Shown piece after piece: positions 45,275 through 53,796 of a stretch of DNA of 64,000 nt. The stretch is from the NCBI GenBank assembly GCA_947384285.1, contig CANDGI010000001.1, positions 62,001 to 126,000 of the forward strand, in the 5' to 3' direction. The stretch comes from an uncultured Lachnospiraceae bacterium. Lineage in GTDB: Bacteria; Bacillota; Clostridia; Lachnospirales; Lachnospiraceae. The position numbers and the translations under genes are program-made. A model generated the notes under the pieces. It was not told the origin of the DNA and made no database searches. It saw nothing but the letters and a program-made list of their open reading frames with translations. Numbering within the stretch: the first letter of the stretch is position 1; every line of letters starts with the position of its first letter.

Positions 45275-47146
45275 GTGGATTGGAATAAAACGTATAAGGG
45301 CAAAGAACCAGAAGGCATGGTACATAAGAAGGATGGGAGCCAGGACATAGCGCAGGCAATGCCAGGGGACATGTCAGCAGATAATATAGCAGTGGAAGAT
45401 GCAGTGGCATCAGGACAGGGGAAAAACACAGAAGATACAGTGATGCCAGGGCAGAAGAAAGCGATAGATGATACAGCGGCATCTACCCAGGGAAAAGCGG
45501 TAAATGATATAGAGGCATCCGGCCAAGAAAAAACGTCGGATGATATAATGGAATCCAACCAGGAACAGGCAGTAGCAGATACAGGAACATCAGAACAGGA
45601 GCAAAAAGTTTCGGAGAAAGAGTCTGATCAGGGCTATGGCAAAGGAGATGAGTTGTTAAATCGGTATCGGGAAAACCGGAAGAATGTGGAATCTGATACA
45701 GGAGAAGATTCGGTATCACAGATAGAACTTTTACGCCAGGAATTAGAGAACTGGGGGATGAAGTTTGCCGGATCAACCATTCAAAATTCTACATTTGTAG
45801 TAAATAATGTGGGGCACAAGGAATATCAGGGAGAAGATGCAAAGAAAAATTTACTTGGTGAAGCAGCTGAGGGGGAGATGCTGGATTGGTGTTCCCAGCA
45901 TTACCAAGACTTGCATTTCTCCATGCTTCTGGCAGTATGCATTCTGGACAGGCAGCCATATCAAACCATCTATCAGATGGCAAGGGAATTACAAAAAATT
46001 TTCGCAGCAGGTACAGAGAAACAAGATGAGGAGAAGAGCGGAAAAACATTTAAATCCCAGATTTCAGAGACTTTGGGTATTATAGGATATTCAGACTTTA
46101 CTTCTGTCCGAGGTGTTATGACTGAGACAGATTTTTTGCGTTTGCCGGTGCATGAGCAGGCAGAGCGTTATATTCAGCTTATGGTAAAAGAGTTTCCAGA
46201 ATTAAAATTTACTTTGAGTGATTATTTGGTGAACAAAATAATTGCAGTATATGACAGCAGGCATAATTATAATGTTATTAGCGGCTGCATGGAAGCTCTT
46301 GTATTTATTGCAGCAACTGATCTGCAGTTTTTTAATGGACGCGTTGTTACACGTTTCCTTCGTAAAAAGGCGACGGAGATGGATTTTTGTTTATCTGTTC
46401 TTTTAGGCAAATTATATCATCGCAGAGGGTGTAGAGATTTTGTGAAAGCCTGTGTCGTGCAATGGGGACAGTTGAAAAATAATCCTCATTGTTCACTGAC
46501 GGCATTGTATGTTTGCAGTATGCTGGGAAAACAGGAAAGCCTGGTGCGTGATATTTGGATACGGATACTTGACAGGCTGATAGAAGAATTTACAGAAGAA
46601 TTTACAGAAGAATCAATAACTGGCAAACTTTATTTTGATATTTTACCAGAATTGTTTTGCAGTGGTAATCTGGATATCAGCTATTATAAAGGTGTGATCC
46701 ATGCGTTTTATATACAGATTGTGGCTGCGGAAAAGAAACAGGAGAGAGTACGCTGGGAGTTTCTCAATTTGATTTTCTTACTTTTTATAGAGGAGGACTA
46801 TGATAATTGCGATCTTTCAGAGGGGAAACCAAACAAACGAGATATGGTTTGGATTAAAATTTTTAAAAAGTTAGATAGGCAGACAGGGGAAGAGCTTACG
46901 GAACTATGGTACCTGGTGCTGGATAACCGGATGTACCCCAGAGAAATATGGGAATTGTTGGAAGCTTATTTAGCAGAATATCAAGACTATGGAACGGATG
47001 ATATAGAGAAACTGGCTTTCTTTTTTTATCATATAAACCAGAGGATGGGAAGAAACAGGGGGCTTTTTTTCTTAAAAGAATGCTCGGAAAGAAGCCTTCA
47101 CCCAAATCCAATGGCAAAACAGATATACAATAGAATAAAGGGGTAA
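45275..47146 (+). CDS. Unrecognised TIR-operon protein with 12-residue tandem repeats and helical C-terminal domain
   Basis: Not recognised as a family. The first 120 residues are acidic and low-complexity, with six tandem 12-residue units of the type ASGQGKNTEDTV (residues 45-116). Residues 145-185 contain GSTIQNSTFVVNNVGHKEY, which recalls the closing motif of the TIR protein. The remaining 430 residues look all-helical (QTIYQMARELQKIF, KAKWG-free but rich in L, Y and charged residues) and could form a repeat solenoid. No membrane span, nuclease or ATPase motif was seen. The GTG start has GGGGGA in front, 15 bp after the TIR stop. It is a candidate scaffold or sensor. Confidence 0.7.
   Translation: MDWNKTYKGKEPEGMVHKKDGSQDIAQAMPGDMSADNIAVEDAVASGQGKNTEDTVMPGQKKAIDDTAASTQGKAVNDIEASGQEKTSDDIMESNQEQAVADTGTSEQEQKVSEKESDQGYGKGDELLNRYRENRKNVESDTGEDSVSQIELLRQELENWGMKFAGSTIQNSTFVVNNVGHKEYQGEDAKKNLLGEAAEGEMLDWCSQHYQDLHFSMLLAVCILDRQPYQTIYQMARELQKIFAAGTEKQDEEKSGKTFKSQISETLGIIGYSDFTSVRGVMTETDFLRLPVHEQAERYIQLMVKEFPELKFTLSDYLVNKIIAVYDSRHNYNVISGCMEALVFIAATDLQFFNGRVVTRFLRKKATEMDFCLSVLLGKLYHRRGCRDFVKACVVQWGQLKNNPHCSLTALYVCSMLGKQESLVRDIWIRILDRLIEEFTEEFTEESITGKLYFDILPELFCSGNLDISYYKGVIHAFYIQIVAAEKKQERVRWEFLNLIFLLFIEEDYDNCDLSEGKPNKRDMVWIKIFKKLDRQTGEELTELWYLVLDNRMYPREIWELLEAYLAEYQDYGTDDIEKLAFFFYHINQRMGRNRGLFFLKECSERSLHPNPMAKQIYNRIKG
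45407..45622 (+). repeat. Six 36-bp tandem repeats (12 codons each)
   Basis: The units read ASGQGKNTEDTV, MPGQKKAIDDTA, ASTQGKAVNDIE, ASGQEKTSDDIM, ESNQEQAVADTG and TSEQEQKVSEKE. The unit number can change by recombination without breaking the frame. Confidence 0.75.
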
Positions 47147-47151
47147 GGGAC

Positions 47152-48180
47152 ATGAAAGACAAAATTGTAGAGATCAAAGAATTGGAGAAGACGTTGACTG
47201 GTTTTCAAAGCGTGCCAAAGGGTGATGCGAACACGGCTTATGTATTTTTTCAGTCAAAGGATAATAGCAAATATGCTGTATCCACGGAAAAGCGGAAAAT
47301 CATGTCAGCAGAATTGAGAAGAGGGAAATTTGATCGCATTATGACCATTTATTGTGGTGAGTTTGCGGAATCTTTTGAAAAAGAGATTGCCTGTGAGGAA
47401 GATGGGCATAGTTTCTTTACAAAAATCGGCATAAGATATTTTATCACAGATCCAGAAAAGATTTATTTGGATCGCATTTATCAGATGGATGTGGAATTGG
47501 CAAGAAGCCTGTCAGATTTGGAATTTGAGTTTGGGCAGCAATATGGCTTTCGGGATAGAATTGGCTTTACAAAGGATATGAAGCAGATAGTGGCGAAGAA
47601 ACTTGGGCAATTGTCTTTTTTGAAATGTTCTTTTCAACTGCAAGTCGATATTGATGAAACAGCCAAGACAATTATCCAGAGGGAACAGAAGCATAAGGTT
47701 ACAGTAAATGATGCGGATTTGTCTGTCATAGAAGAGCAGGTTAAGATGGGAAATTCTTATGATCTAAAGCAGATGCAATTGGAAAGAGAAGTGGAAGTTG
47801 CAAGGCTTGAAGCAGAGGTGAAATCTGTAAAAGTGGATGCTGTAGGAGATCTTATCCGAAAATATGGTATTAATGCAGGGAACATGATTGGCCATGCCGA
47901 TGGACAAATGACAGGCGAAGAATTGTCTAAAGCAATAGCGGATACACTCAAGGAAAGCAGAAGCGATCAGTTTACCATGATAACGAAATTATACAAAGAC
48001 GGAATACTTCCGAGGGATCTGCTTGAAGGAGCAGTTACTAAGCTGTTGGGGACGGATGACGGAAGAGATATCAAAGGGGTGTTGGAAGCGAAAGAAAATG
48101 TAGAAGAAAAAGAACAGCAGCCAGAAATCGAAGCTTTCCAATGGAATGATGTAGATACGGAGGATGGTGCAATAGAATGA
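47152..48180 (+). CDS. SPFH/band-7-like protein of the TIR operon
   Basis: The 342-residue protein has a beta-rich first part (residues 10-110) and then a long helical part. AKTIIQREQKHKVTVNDADL followed by DLKQMQLEREVEVARLEAEV, predicted as coiled coil, recalls the end of SPFH/band-7 domains and their oligomerising helices. The C-terminal part includes LYKDGILPRDLLEGAVTKLL and an acidic tail. No membrane span is seen, so membrane contact would be through the next protein. The SPFH call is tentative. It lies 5 bp after the repeat protein and overlaps the next gene. Confidence 0.5.
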   Translation: MKDKIVEIKELEKTLTGFQSVPKGDANTAYVFFQSKDNSKYAVSTEKRKIMSAELRRGKFDRIMTIYCGEFAESFEKEIACEEDGHSFFTKIGIRYFITDPEKIYLDRIYQMDVELARSLSDLEFEFGQQYGFRDRIGFTKDMKQIVAKKLGQLSFLKCSFQLQVDIDETAKTIIQREQKHKVTVNDADLSVIEEQVKMGNSYDLKQMQLEREVEVARLEAEVKSVKVDAVGDLIRKYGINAGNMIGHADGQMTGEELSKAIADTLKESRSDQFTMITKLYKDGILPRDLLEGAVTKLLGTDDGRDIKGVLEAKENVEEKEQQPEIEAFQWNDVDTEDGAIE

Positions 48181-49013
48181 TACATATGGTTACGGATATT
48201 GTGAAACTATATACGGCCATGTTATTATCCTATGTTTTAAAATGGCCTTATGTTTTAAAAGTTATTGTTTGTGTGGAGTTTATTTTTTTTGCCGTGTATC
48301 TACTCACAAAATCAGCAATTTTTCTGGCCAGAAAAATCGGAATACCGTTTCTTTTTGGTATTTTTAAGTATGTAATCTATATTCTTCAATGGATTATTTT
48401 TCAATTATCCAAGGTTAATCCCAAGTTTCAGGAGAGAGGCGGGCAGTTTGATGAATCCCTAAATACCTTGGGAATGAAGTTAGAGGAATGGAATAATAAG
48501 TTGAAGGTAGAACCATTGCAGAAAGCGGTAAAGCGGAAAGTGAAATGGGGCGGTTCCGTTATAGTGTTAGCCATCTCTATTGTCTTCATCATTGTTCCTT
48601 ATTATATGGAACCTGTGCTTTCTGGAAGTGCAAAGAATGCCTGCGATAAAATCAACCAGTTAAGTGCGGATTTTGAGGGAAATATCCGCAGCTATGCAAA
48701 CCGTTATTATACCCCTGCGAAACCTGTAATCTTAGAGGAATCAGAGGAGGAATCCATAGAGGAGGAAGGTGTGAAGCAAGTGCTGCATTTGGGCGGACAA
48801 GGGTATGATGGAGCAAATTTGAGAAGTGCGCCTGAAAAGGGAGGAAATGTTATCACAATCATATCAGGGGATATTGAATTGTTTTATGAAAATGAAATGG
48901 CAGAGGGTGACACAACGATATGGCTGAAGGTCAGTACAGAGGGTATAGAGGAGGCATGGATTAGTAAAAAAGTAATTCGCGAAGAGGATTTGGAAAAGAT
49001 CGGGATACAATAA
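48177..49013 (+). CDS. Membrane protein with C-terminal SH3b domain, TIR operon
   Basis: Of 278 residues, two or three hydrophobic spans lie at about residues 10-50 and 60-80 and another at about 128-147 (GGSVIVLAISIVFIIVPYYM). An acidic linker (EESEEESIEEE) leads to an SH3-type domain, identified by GANLRSAPEKGGNVITIISG and TTIWLKVS...AWISKKVI. Such SH3b domains often bind cell-wall peptide or polymers, which would place the domain outside the membrane. The ATG overlaps the previous stop (ATGA). It is the last gene of the operon; a large hairpin follows. Confidence 0.75.
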   Translation: MIHMVTDIVKLYTAMLLSYVLKWPYVLKVIVCVEFIFFAVYLLTKSAIFLARKIGIPFLFGIFKYVIYILQWIIFQLSKVNPKFQERGGQFDESLNTLGMKLEEWNNKLKVEPLQKAVKRKVKWGGSVIVLAISIVFIIVPYYMEPVLSGSAKNACDKINQLSADFEGNIRSYANRYYTPAKPVILEESEEESIEEEGVKQVLHLGGQGYDGANLRSAPEKGGNVITIISGDIELFYENEMAEGDTTIWLKVSTEGIEEAWISKKVIREEDLEKIGIQ

Positions 49014-49090
49014 TAATGAAGTTTCTTTTATGCTGTTAGCAATTAATTTAGGAAAGGACAGTGTAAGTAAGCTTTTTTTGAAAATAAACG

Positions 49091-49137
49091 CTCCTTTTTG
49101 GTAAAATTTAGGATAAAAAATTTTCACCAAAAAGGAG
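49091..49137 (+). terminator. Long hairpin after the TIR operon
   Basis: CTCCTTTTTGGT and ACCAAAAAGGAG form a perfect 12-bp stem, extended inward by AAAATTT/AAATTTT with a bulged C. There is no following U-run, so it may end transcription only weakly or be a small mobile palindrome. Confidence 0.5.
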
Positions 49138-49165
49138 TATTTATGTGCCGCGATGGGTATATTTG

Positions 49166-49207
49166 TTGCATTTACAAGATAAGTGTGATATATTTAGGAA
49201 AATGTGG
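49166..49207 (+). promoter_or_regulatory. Repeated promoter-like module, copy 1
   Basis: A 42-bp segment found again at 51562-51603 with three differences. It contains TTGCAT, a 17-bp spacer and TGA-TATATT, an extended -10. It stands directly ahead of a GT2 gene. Confidence 0.5.
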
Positions 49208-49254
49208 TAACCTATACGATAGAGACATATGAGATAGAATACGGAGGAAAAAAA

Positions 49255-50274
49255 GTGAAATTAATCATACAGATACCCTGTTTTAATGAAGCGGAAACTC
49301 TTGAGGTGGCATTGAACGACCTGCCTAAGCATATAGAGGGCATTGATGAGATTGAATATCTGATTATCAATGACGGAAGCAAGGATAATACCGTAGAGGT
49401 GGCAAGAAAATGGGGCGTTCACTATGTGGTAGACTTAAAAAGGAATAAAGGCCTTGCAAAAGGGTTTATGGCAGGCCTGGACGCGTGTCTGCGCAATGGA
49501 GCGGACATTATTGTGAATACGGACGCCGACAACCAGTATTGCGCGGATGATATAGAGAAGCTGGTGCGTCCTATTATGGAAGGAAAAACAGATATTGTGA
49601 TTGGAGAAAGGCCGGTGGATGATACGGAGCACTGGTCTCCGCTGAAGAAAAAGCTGCAGCATTTTGGAAGCTGGGTGGTCCGCAAGGCTTCCAGGAGCGA
49701 CATTCCAGATGCGCCAAGCGGATTCCGTGCCTACAGCCGGGAGGCTGCTATGCGGCTCAATGTTGTGAATGAATATACGTATACGCTGGAAACTATCGTA
49801 CAGGCAGGAAGAAGCAAAATTGCCATGGAATCTGTACCCATCCGTACGAATGCAGAATTAAGGCCGTCCCGTCTGTTTAACAGCATGTTTGGCTATGTGA
49901 AGAAATCCATGCTCACAATCCTGCGGGCGTTCATGATGTACAGGCCATTAATGGTGTTCTCTATTATTGGAAGTTTGATTTTTCTGGGAGGCTTTGCCAT
50001 AGGGATACGTTTCCTGGTATTTTATTTCGGAGGAAGCGGTGCAGGGCATATGCAGTCCCTGATCCTGGCAAGTATTCTGATGCTTCTGGGGTTCCAGACC
50101 TTTATTGTGGGTCTTCAGGCAGACATTATATCTGCCAACCGAAAGATTCTGGAAGATGTACAATATCATGTGAGAAAGCTGGATTTTGACAAGGACGCGG
50201 AAAAGAAGAAAATAGAAGGCGCCAGCAGACAGGAAGAGCAGGAGCATGAAAGAAAAGGTAAAGGAAAAGTGTGA
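49255..50274 (+). CDS. GT2 polyprenyl-phosphate glycosyltransferase with C-terminal membrane spans
   Basis: A 339-residue DPM1-like enzyme. IIQIPCFNEAETLEVALNDL opens the fold, INDGSKDNTVEVA binds the nucleotide, and VNTDADNQYCADD supplies the metal site. IGERPVDDTEHWSP and SGFRAYSREAAMRL are subgroup-typical. Two membrane spans follow (about residues 240-265 and 275-305), then a highly charged tail. A GTG 7 nt after GGAGG is the likely start; an ATG-less frame extends upstream into the promoter repeat. A pseudogene of a GT-C protein follows, so the presumed partner of this enzyme is lost here. Confidence 0.92.
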   Translation: MKLIIQIPCFNEAETLEVALNDLPKHIEGIDEIEYLIINDGSKDNTVEVARKWGVHYVVDLKRNKGLAKGFMAGLDACLRNGADIIVNTDADNQYCADDIEKLVRPIMEGKTDIVIGERPVDDTEHWSPLKKKLQHFGSWVVRKASRSDIPDAPSGFRAYSREAAMRLNVVNEYTYTLETIVQAGRSKIAMESVPIRTNAELRPSRLFNSMFGYVKKSMLTILRAFMMYRPLMVFSIIGSLIFLGGFAIGIRFLVFYFGGSGAGHMQSLILASILMLLGFQTFIVGLQADIISANRKILEDVQYHVRKLDFDKDAEKKKIEGASRQEEQEHERKGKGKV

Positions 50275-50319
50275 AAAATTGAGATTGTCGTTTCCAGTTG
50301 TAATTGAGACATAAAACGG

Positions 50320-50365
50320 AACCTTTCGGGAAATGTGGCCAACTGCCTAACTTTCCTGAAAGGTT
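50320..50365 (+). terminator. Hairpin after GT2 gene
   Basis: AACCTTTCGGGAAA pairs with TTTCCTGAAAGGTT over 14 positions with one G-U pair, around an 18-nt loop. TTTGTTC follows. It covers the region where the next, broken gene would start. Confidence 0.6.
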
Positions 50366-50370
50366 TGTTC

Positions 50371-51541
50371 ATGTATGCAGCGGTTGCTATTTTTAAGATA
50401 GTGTTTGTCATTGGAAATAATGATATGCCACAGGTATCTGATGGATTTAATTATATACGTTTTAGTAAAGACCTGTTAGTGAAAGGAAGTTATAATAGTA
50501 CACAATACCCGATATTATATCCGATAGCCTTGCTGCCTGCGTTGGCGTTTGGGGAATATCATTTCCTGGTAATGAAAGTGCTGAATGTACTATATTCATC
50601 ATTGACGCCAATAATTGTGTATTTTTTGGGAAAACTATATTTAAATAGAAAAAATGCTATGACATGTTCGGTTTTTTCAGCGTTGGTTCCTTATAATTTT
50701 GTTATGCCTATGGCAATTATGAGTGAGGATATATATTCTCCAATCCTTATGCTTACAATATATATTTTATCAAAGGCATTCTTGGAGGGCATTTTATAGC
50801 TATCCTGTTTTTAAGAAAATAGAAGGGCGTTATGTAATATATATACCGGCCCGGATGTTTTTGCTGGTTATGGTAAGCTTGTTTTCAACAGAGGAAAGAA
50901 GGCGGATAAAAAATAATGCTGTTAATATAATTGCTGCTTATGTAATGCCGGCATGTTTGTTGGCGATGGGGTATTTAATAGACGTATATGGGATTATTCA
51001 ACCGTTAGCCAGGACTTTTATTGGTGCTGTGGAGTCATCTGGCGGACAGAGGATGAAGTTTCTAAATATCTGGTATAGTATGGCCTGTTGTTTGTTTATG
51101 TGCCTTTTCCAAATTGGATATGAATATGGAACAAAGTATAAAGAGTGCGTATTGATTGCAGCTTTTGTGGCTGGAGCAGGTTTGCTGCAGATACAGGGAA
51201 TGCCGAGTTATTATGCGTATCTGGAGAATAGGAATGAAGGATATAGAAACGTGAGGGATAAACTGTTTCTGGAATTGAAAGCAGCTTTGGATAATAAGGG
51301 ACAGATAAGCGGCCGGTGATTTACATGGGCGGTTTAGCCAGGGTAACAGAGCGTTTATAAAAGGGGCTTTTGAATTCTATAATTGTTCCAAGGTAGTAGT
51401 TGTCAGTGGCTTATCTATAATAACTTCAAAGACATATTTTATTTTGACGGATGATGTACAGAAATACGAATTTGATGAAATTATGGGGAATTATAATGGG
51501 AATACCAAGGAATATTATTTATTGCAATTAACGAAGAAGTA
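50371..51541 (+). pseudogene. Broken GT-C-like membrane protein gene
   Basis: The first frame gives MYAAVAIFKIVFVIGNNDMP, QVSDGFNYIRFSKDLLVKG and YPILYPIALLPA. This resembles GT39/DUF2142-like proteins, whose first outer loop holds a catalytic Asp, but it lacks the usual N-terminal span. It stops after AFLEGIL; a second frame (from about 50795) gives PVFKKIEGRYVIYIPARMF and three or four spans to GQISGR. A third piece near 51500 (KYEFDEIMGNYNGNTKEYYL) looks like the C-terminal end. Several hundred bases are lost overall. It would have partnered the preceding GT2. Confidence 0.65.
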
Positions 51542-51561
51542 GTATGGCATGGATGATATTA

Positions 51562-51603
51562 TTGCATTTACAGGATAAGTGTGATATATTTAGAAAAATA
51601 TGG
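51562..51603 (+). promoter_or_regulatory. Repeated promoter-like module, copy 2
   Basis: Second copy of the 42-bp segment at 49166 (39 of 42 bases identical). It again lies immediately ahead of a GT2 gene and keeps TTGCAT, the 17-bp spacer and TGA-TATATT. Confidence 0.5.
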
Positions 51604-51629
51604 AAATGTCATGTGCAGAGGATGGAAAA

Positions 51630-52793
51630 ATGGTAAAAGTTTCAGTAATTGTTCCAGTATATAATATGGAAAGATATTTAAGGCAGTGTATGGACAGTAT
51701 TTTAGGGCAGACGCTTAGGGATATTGAGGTTTTTTGTATCAATGACGGTTCTGTGGATGCATCGCTGGCAATCCTTCAGCAGTACCAGCAGGAGGACGGG
51801 CGTGTCACGATTGTGGATCAGAAGAACCAGGGTGCGGCAAGATCCAGAAACACAGGCATCCGCCAGGCCAAGGGAAAGTATGTGATCTTTATGGACTCAG
51901 ACGACTGGTATCCGTCAGAGGGGATATTGGAAATGCTTTATCAGGCTGCGGAACAGCATCAGGTTGGCATTGCTGGCGGGAGCTTCATGGATTACCATGA
52001 TGGAATATATAATGAAGAATTTGAGGACAGATATTATGGCTACCATTTCGAAAAGGATGGTGTAATAGAATATAAAGATTATCAGTTTGATTTTGGATAT
52101 CAAAGGTTTCTTTTCCAGCGGGAAATGCTTTTGGACAATGGGATTTTCTTTAAGGAATATGTACGGTATCAGGATCCGCCGTTTATGGCGGAAGCCATGA
52201 TCCATGCTGGAAAGTTTTATGGAATTGATAAGCCTTCTTATTGTTACCGCTATGGGCACGAAACGATAACCTGGAATGAGCAGAAGGTTTGTGATGTATT
52301 AAAGGGAATTCAGGACAATCTTGATATTTCCAGGAAATATGGGCTGGAAAGGCTGCATCAGTTATGTGTGAGGCGTTTGAACGAGGAGTACCGGCAGCTT
52401 ATAGGGGACAGTATCTTTTATGAGGATTATGCGGTTCCCGTATATGAGGCTCTGATGGAGACGCTGTTTCATGTTGAACCGAAAATGCTTGGCGGGATGG
52501 ATGGAAATGTTACACAGATATTGAGTCCAATTGTTGCAAGAGTCCGCGAAAATGCCAAAGAATCCAGAAGGGAAATAGCAGAACTGCAGGAAAAGTGCGC
52601 CCAAAAGGAGCGGGAGAAAACAGGGCTTAGAAGTGAGATTGCCAATCTTACCATTGCGATGCGTTATCTTGATAATGACAGGAAGTATCTGGAGGACGAT
52701 AACCGTGCGGTTTATGAATCTTTTTCTTATCGGTTTGGACATAGCGTGACGGGGATTCCACGCTGGATATACCGAAAACTGGGAGGAAGTTAA
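51630..52793 (+). CDS. Glycosyltransferase family 2
   Basis: A 387-residue GT-A enzyme with VSVIVPVYNMERYLRQCMD at the N-terminus, CINDGSVDAS, DQKNQGAARSRNTGIRQAKG and FMDSDDWYPSEG, the metal-binding DxD. The catalytic region continues to about residue 250. A coiled-coil (residues 310-365) and a short basic tail follow, as often seen in rhamnan or teichoic glycosyltransferases. It stands at the head of a run of seven genes through the Wzt and GlfT2-like enzymes. The ATG in front of VKVSV is chosen over an in-frame ATG ten codons earlier within the promoter repeat. Confidence 0.92.
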   Translation: MVKVSVIVPVYNMERYLRQCMDSILGQTLRDIEVFCINDGSVDASLAILQQYQQEDGRVTIVDQKNQGAARSRNTGIRQAKGKYVIFMDSDDWYPSEGILEMLYQAAEQHQVGIAGGSFMDYHDGIYNEEFEDRYYGYHFEKDGVIEYKDYQFDFGYQRFLFQREMLLDNGIFFKEYVRYQDPPFMAEAMIHAGKFYGIDKPSYCYRYGHETITWNEQKVCDVLKGIQDNLDISRKYGLERLHQLCVRRLNEEYRQLIGDSIFYEDYAVPVYEALMETLFHVEPKMLGGMDGNVTQILSPIVARVRENAKESRREIAELQEKCAQKEREKTGLRSEIANLTIAMRYLDNDRKYLEDDNRAVYESFSYRFGHSVTGIPRWIYRKLGGS

Positions 52794-52796
52794 GGG

Positions 52797-53795
52797 ATGG
52801 AAAAGCTGTTGAGCGTTATAGTTCCCACCTATAATGTAGAGAGGTACCTGAATCAGTGTTTGGACTCCCTGTGTATGGGAGAGGCAAAAGATAAGATGGA
52901 GGTACTTCTTATCAATGATGGTTCTACGGACAGCTCTGCGGATATTGCCCTAGGATACACCCAAAGGCATCCAGAGGTATTCCGCCTTATCAATAAGGAA
53001 AATGGCGGCCATGGATCTACGATTAACCGTGGGATTCAGGAGGCGGCAGGCAGATATTTTAAAGTGTTGGACAGCGATGACTGGGTGGATCCAGAGGCGC
53101 TTGACAAGCTGCTGGGATATCTGGAACACTGTACCTCGGATATTGTTTACACAAATTTTTACCATGTAGATCATAAAAGCGGCAGAAAAACCATTGAATT
53201 TGTCCAGCCGTTCCCAGGAGTGGAGTATGGAAGGAAATATCATTTTTCAGAGTTAAAGAATAATTTTTTTATGAAAATGCATGGATATACAATAAGAACA
53301 GAGCTTTTAAAGAATATGCCAAAGATTGATGAACACTGTTTTTATGTGGATATGGAATATGTGCTTTTTCCGATTCCACAGGTTCAGACAATCACATTTC
53401 TGGATATTTTTGTATACCAGTACAGGGTGGGGCTGCCGGGGCAGAGCATGAGCATCCAGAGAATGAAGCGGAATGCGGATGATTATGACCGGGTGCTGGA
53501 ACGTGTATTAGGTTTTTACAGCCAGTGGATGCCAAAGCTGCAGCCTGAGAAGCTGGGCTATATGGAACATGTGCTGGGGCGTATGGCTGCCAGCAGGATT
53601 AAGATTTATTTAAGCCAGCCCTATGGCAGAGAAAACAGGGAGGCCATAGAAGCCTTTGAGGATACTATGAAGAGGGATTATCCAGCAGTGTACCATGCTG
53701 TGGGCAATAAAGCTGTTTTGCTGCTGCGGCGCAGCCACTACAGGCTGTATCCGGCGGCAAGGGCTGCATATTATTGGAAGGAAAGGTTAAGTTAG
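52797..53795 (+). CDS. Glycosyltransferase family 2
   Basis: 332 residues. LSVIVPTYNVERYLNQCLDS starts the GT-A fold, LINDGSTDSSADIA is the nucleotide-binding turn, INKENGGHGSTINRGIQ follows, and VLDSDDWVDPEAL supplies the DxD. The rest is a variable acceptor domain with YNFYH-like and YQYRVG segments. It lies 3 bp after the preceding GT2 and 1 bp before the ABC permease, so translation is probably coupled. Sugar specificity is unknown; it may start or extend the chain exported by the ABC transporter. Confidence 0.93.
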   Translation: MEKLLSVIVPTYNVERYLNQCLDSLCMGEAKDKMEVLLINDGSTDSSADIALGYTQRHPEVFRLINKENGGHGSTINRGIQEAAGRYFKVLDSDDWVDPEALDKLLGYLEHCTSDIVYTNFYHVDHKSGRKTIEFVQPFPGVEYGRKYHFSELKNNFFMKMHGYTIRTELLKNMPKIDEHCFYVDMEYVLFPIPQVQTITFLDIFVYQYRVGLPGQSMSIQRMKRNADDYDRVLERVLGFYSQWMPKLQPEKLGYMEHVLGRMAASRIKIYLSQPYGRENREAIEAFEDTMKRDYPAVYHAVGNKAVLLLRRSHYRLYPAARAAYYWKERLS

Positions 53796-53796
53796 C

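Noticed and set aside
45407-45622. CRISPR-like array
   Set aside because: The 36-bp periodicity is a protein repeat in frame, with no unique spacers and no cas genes nearby.
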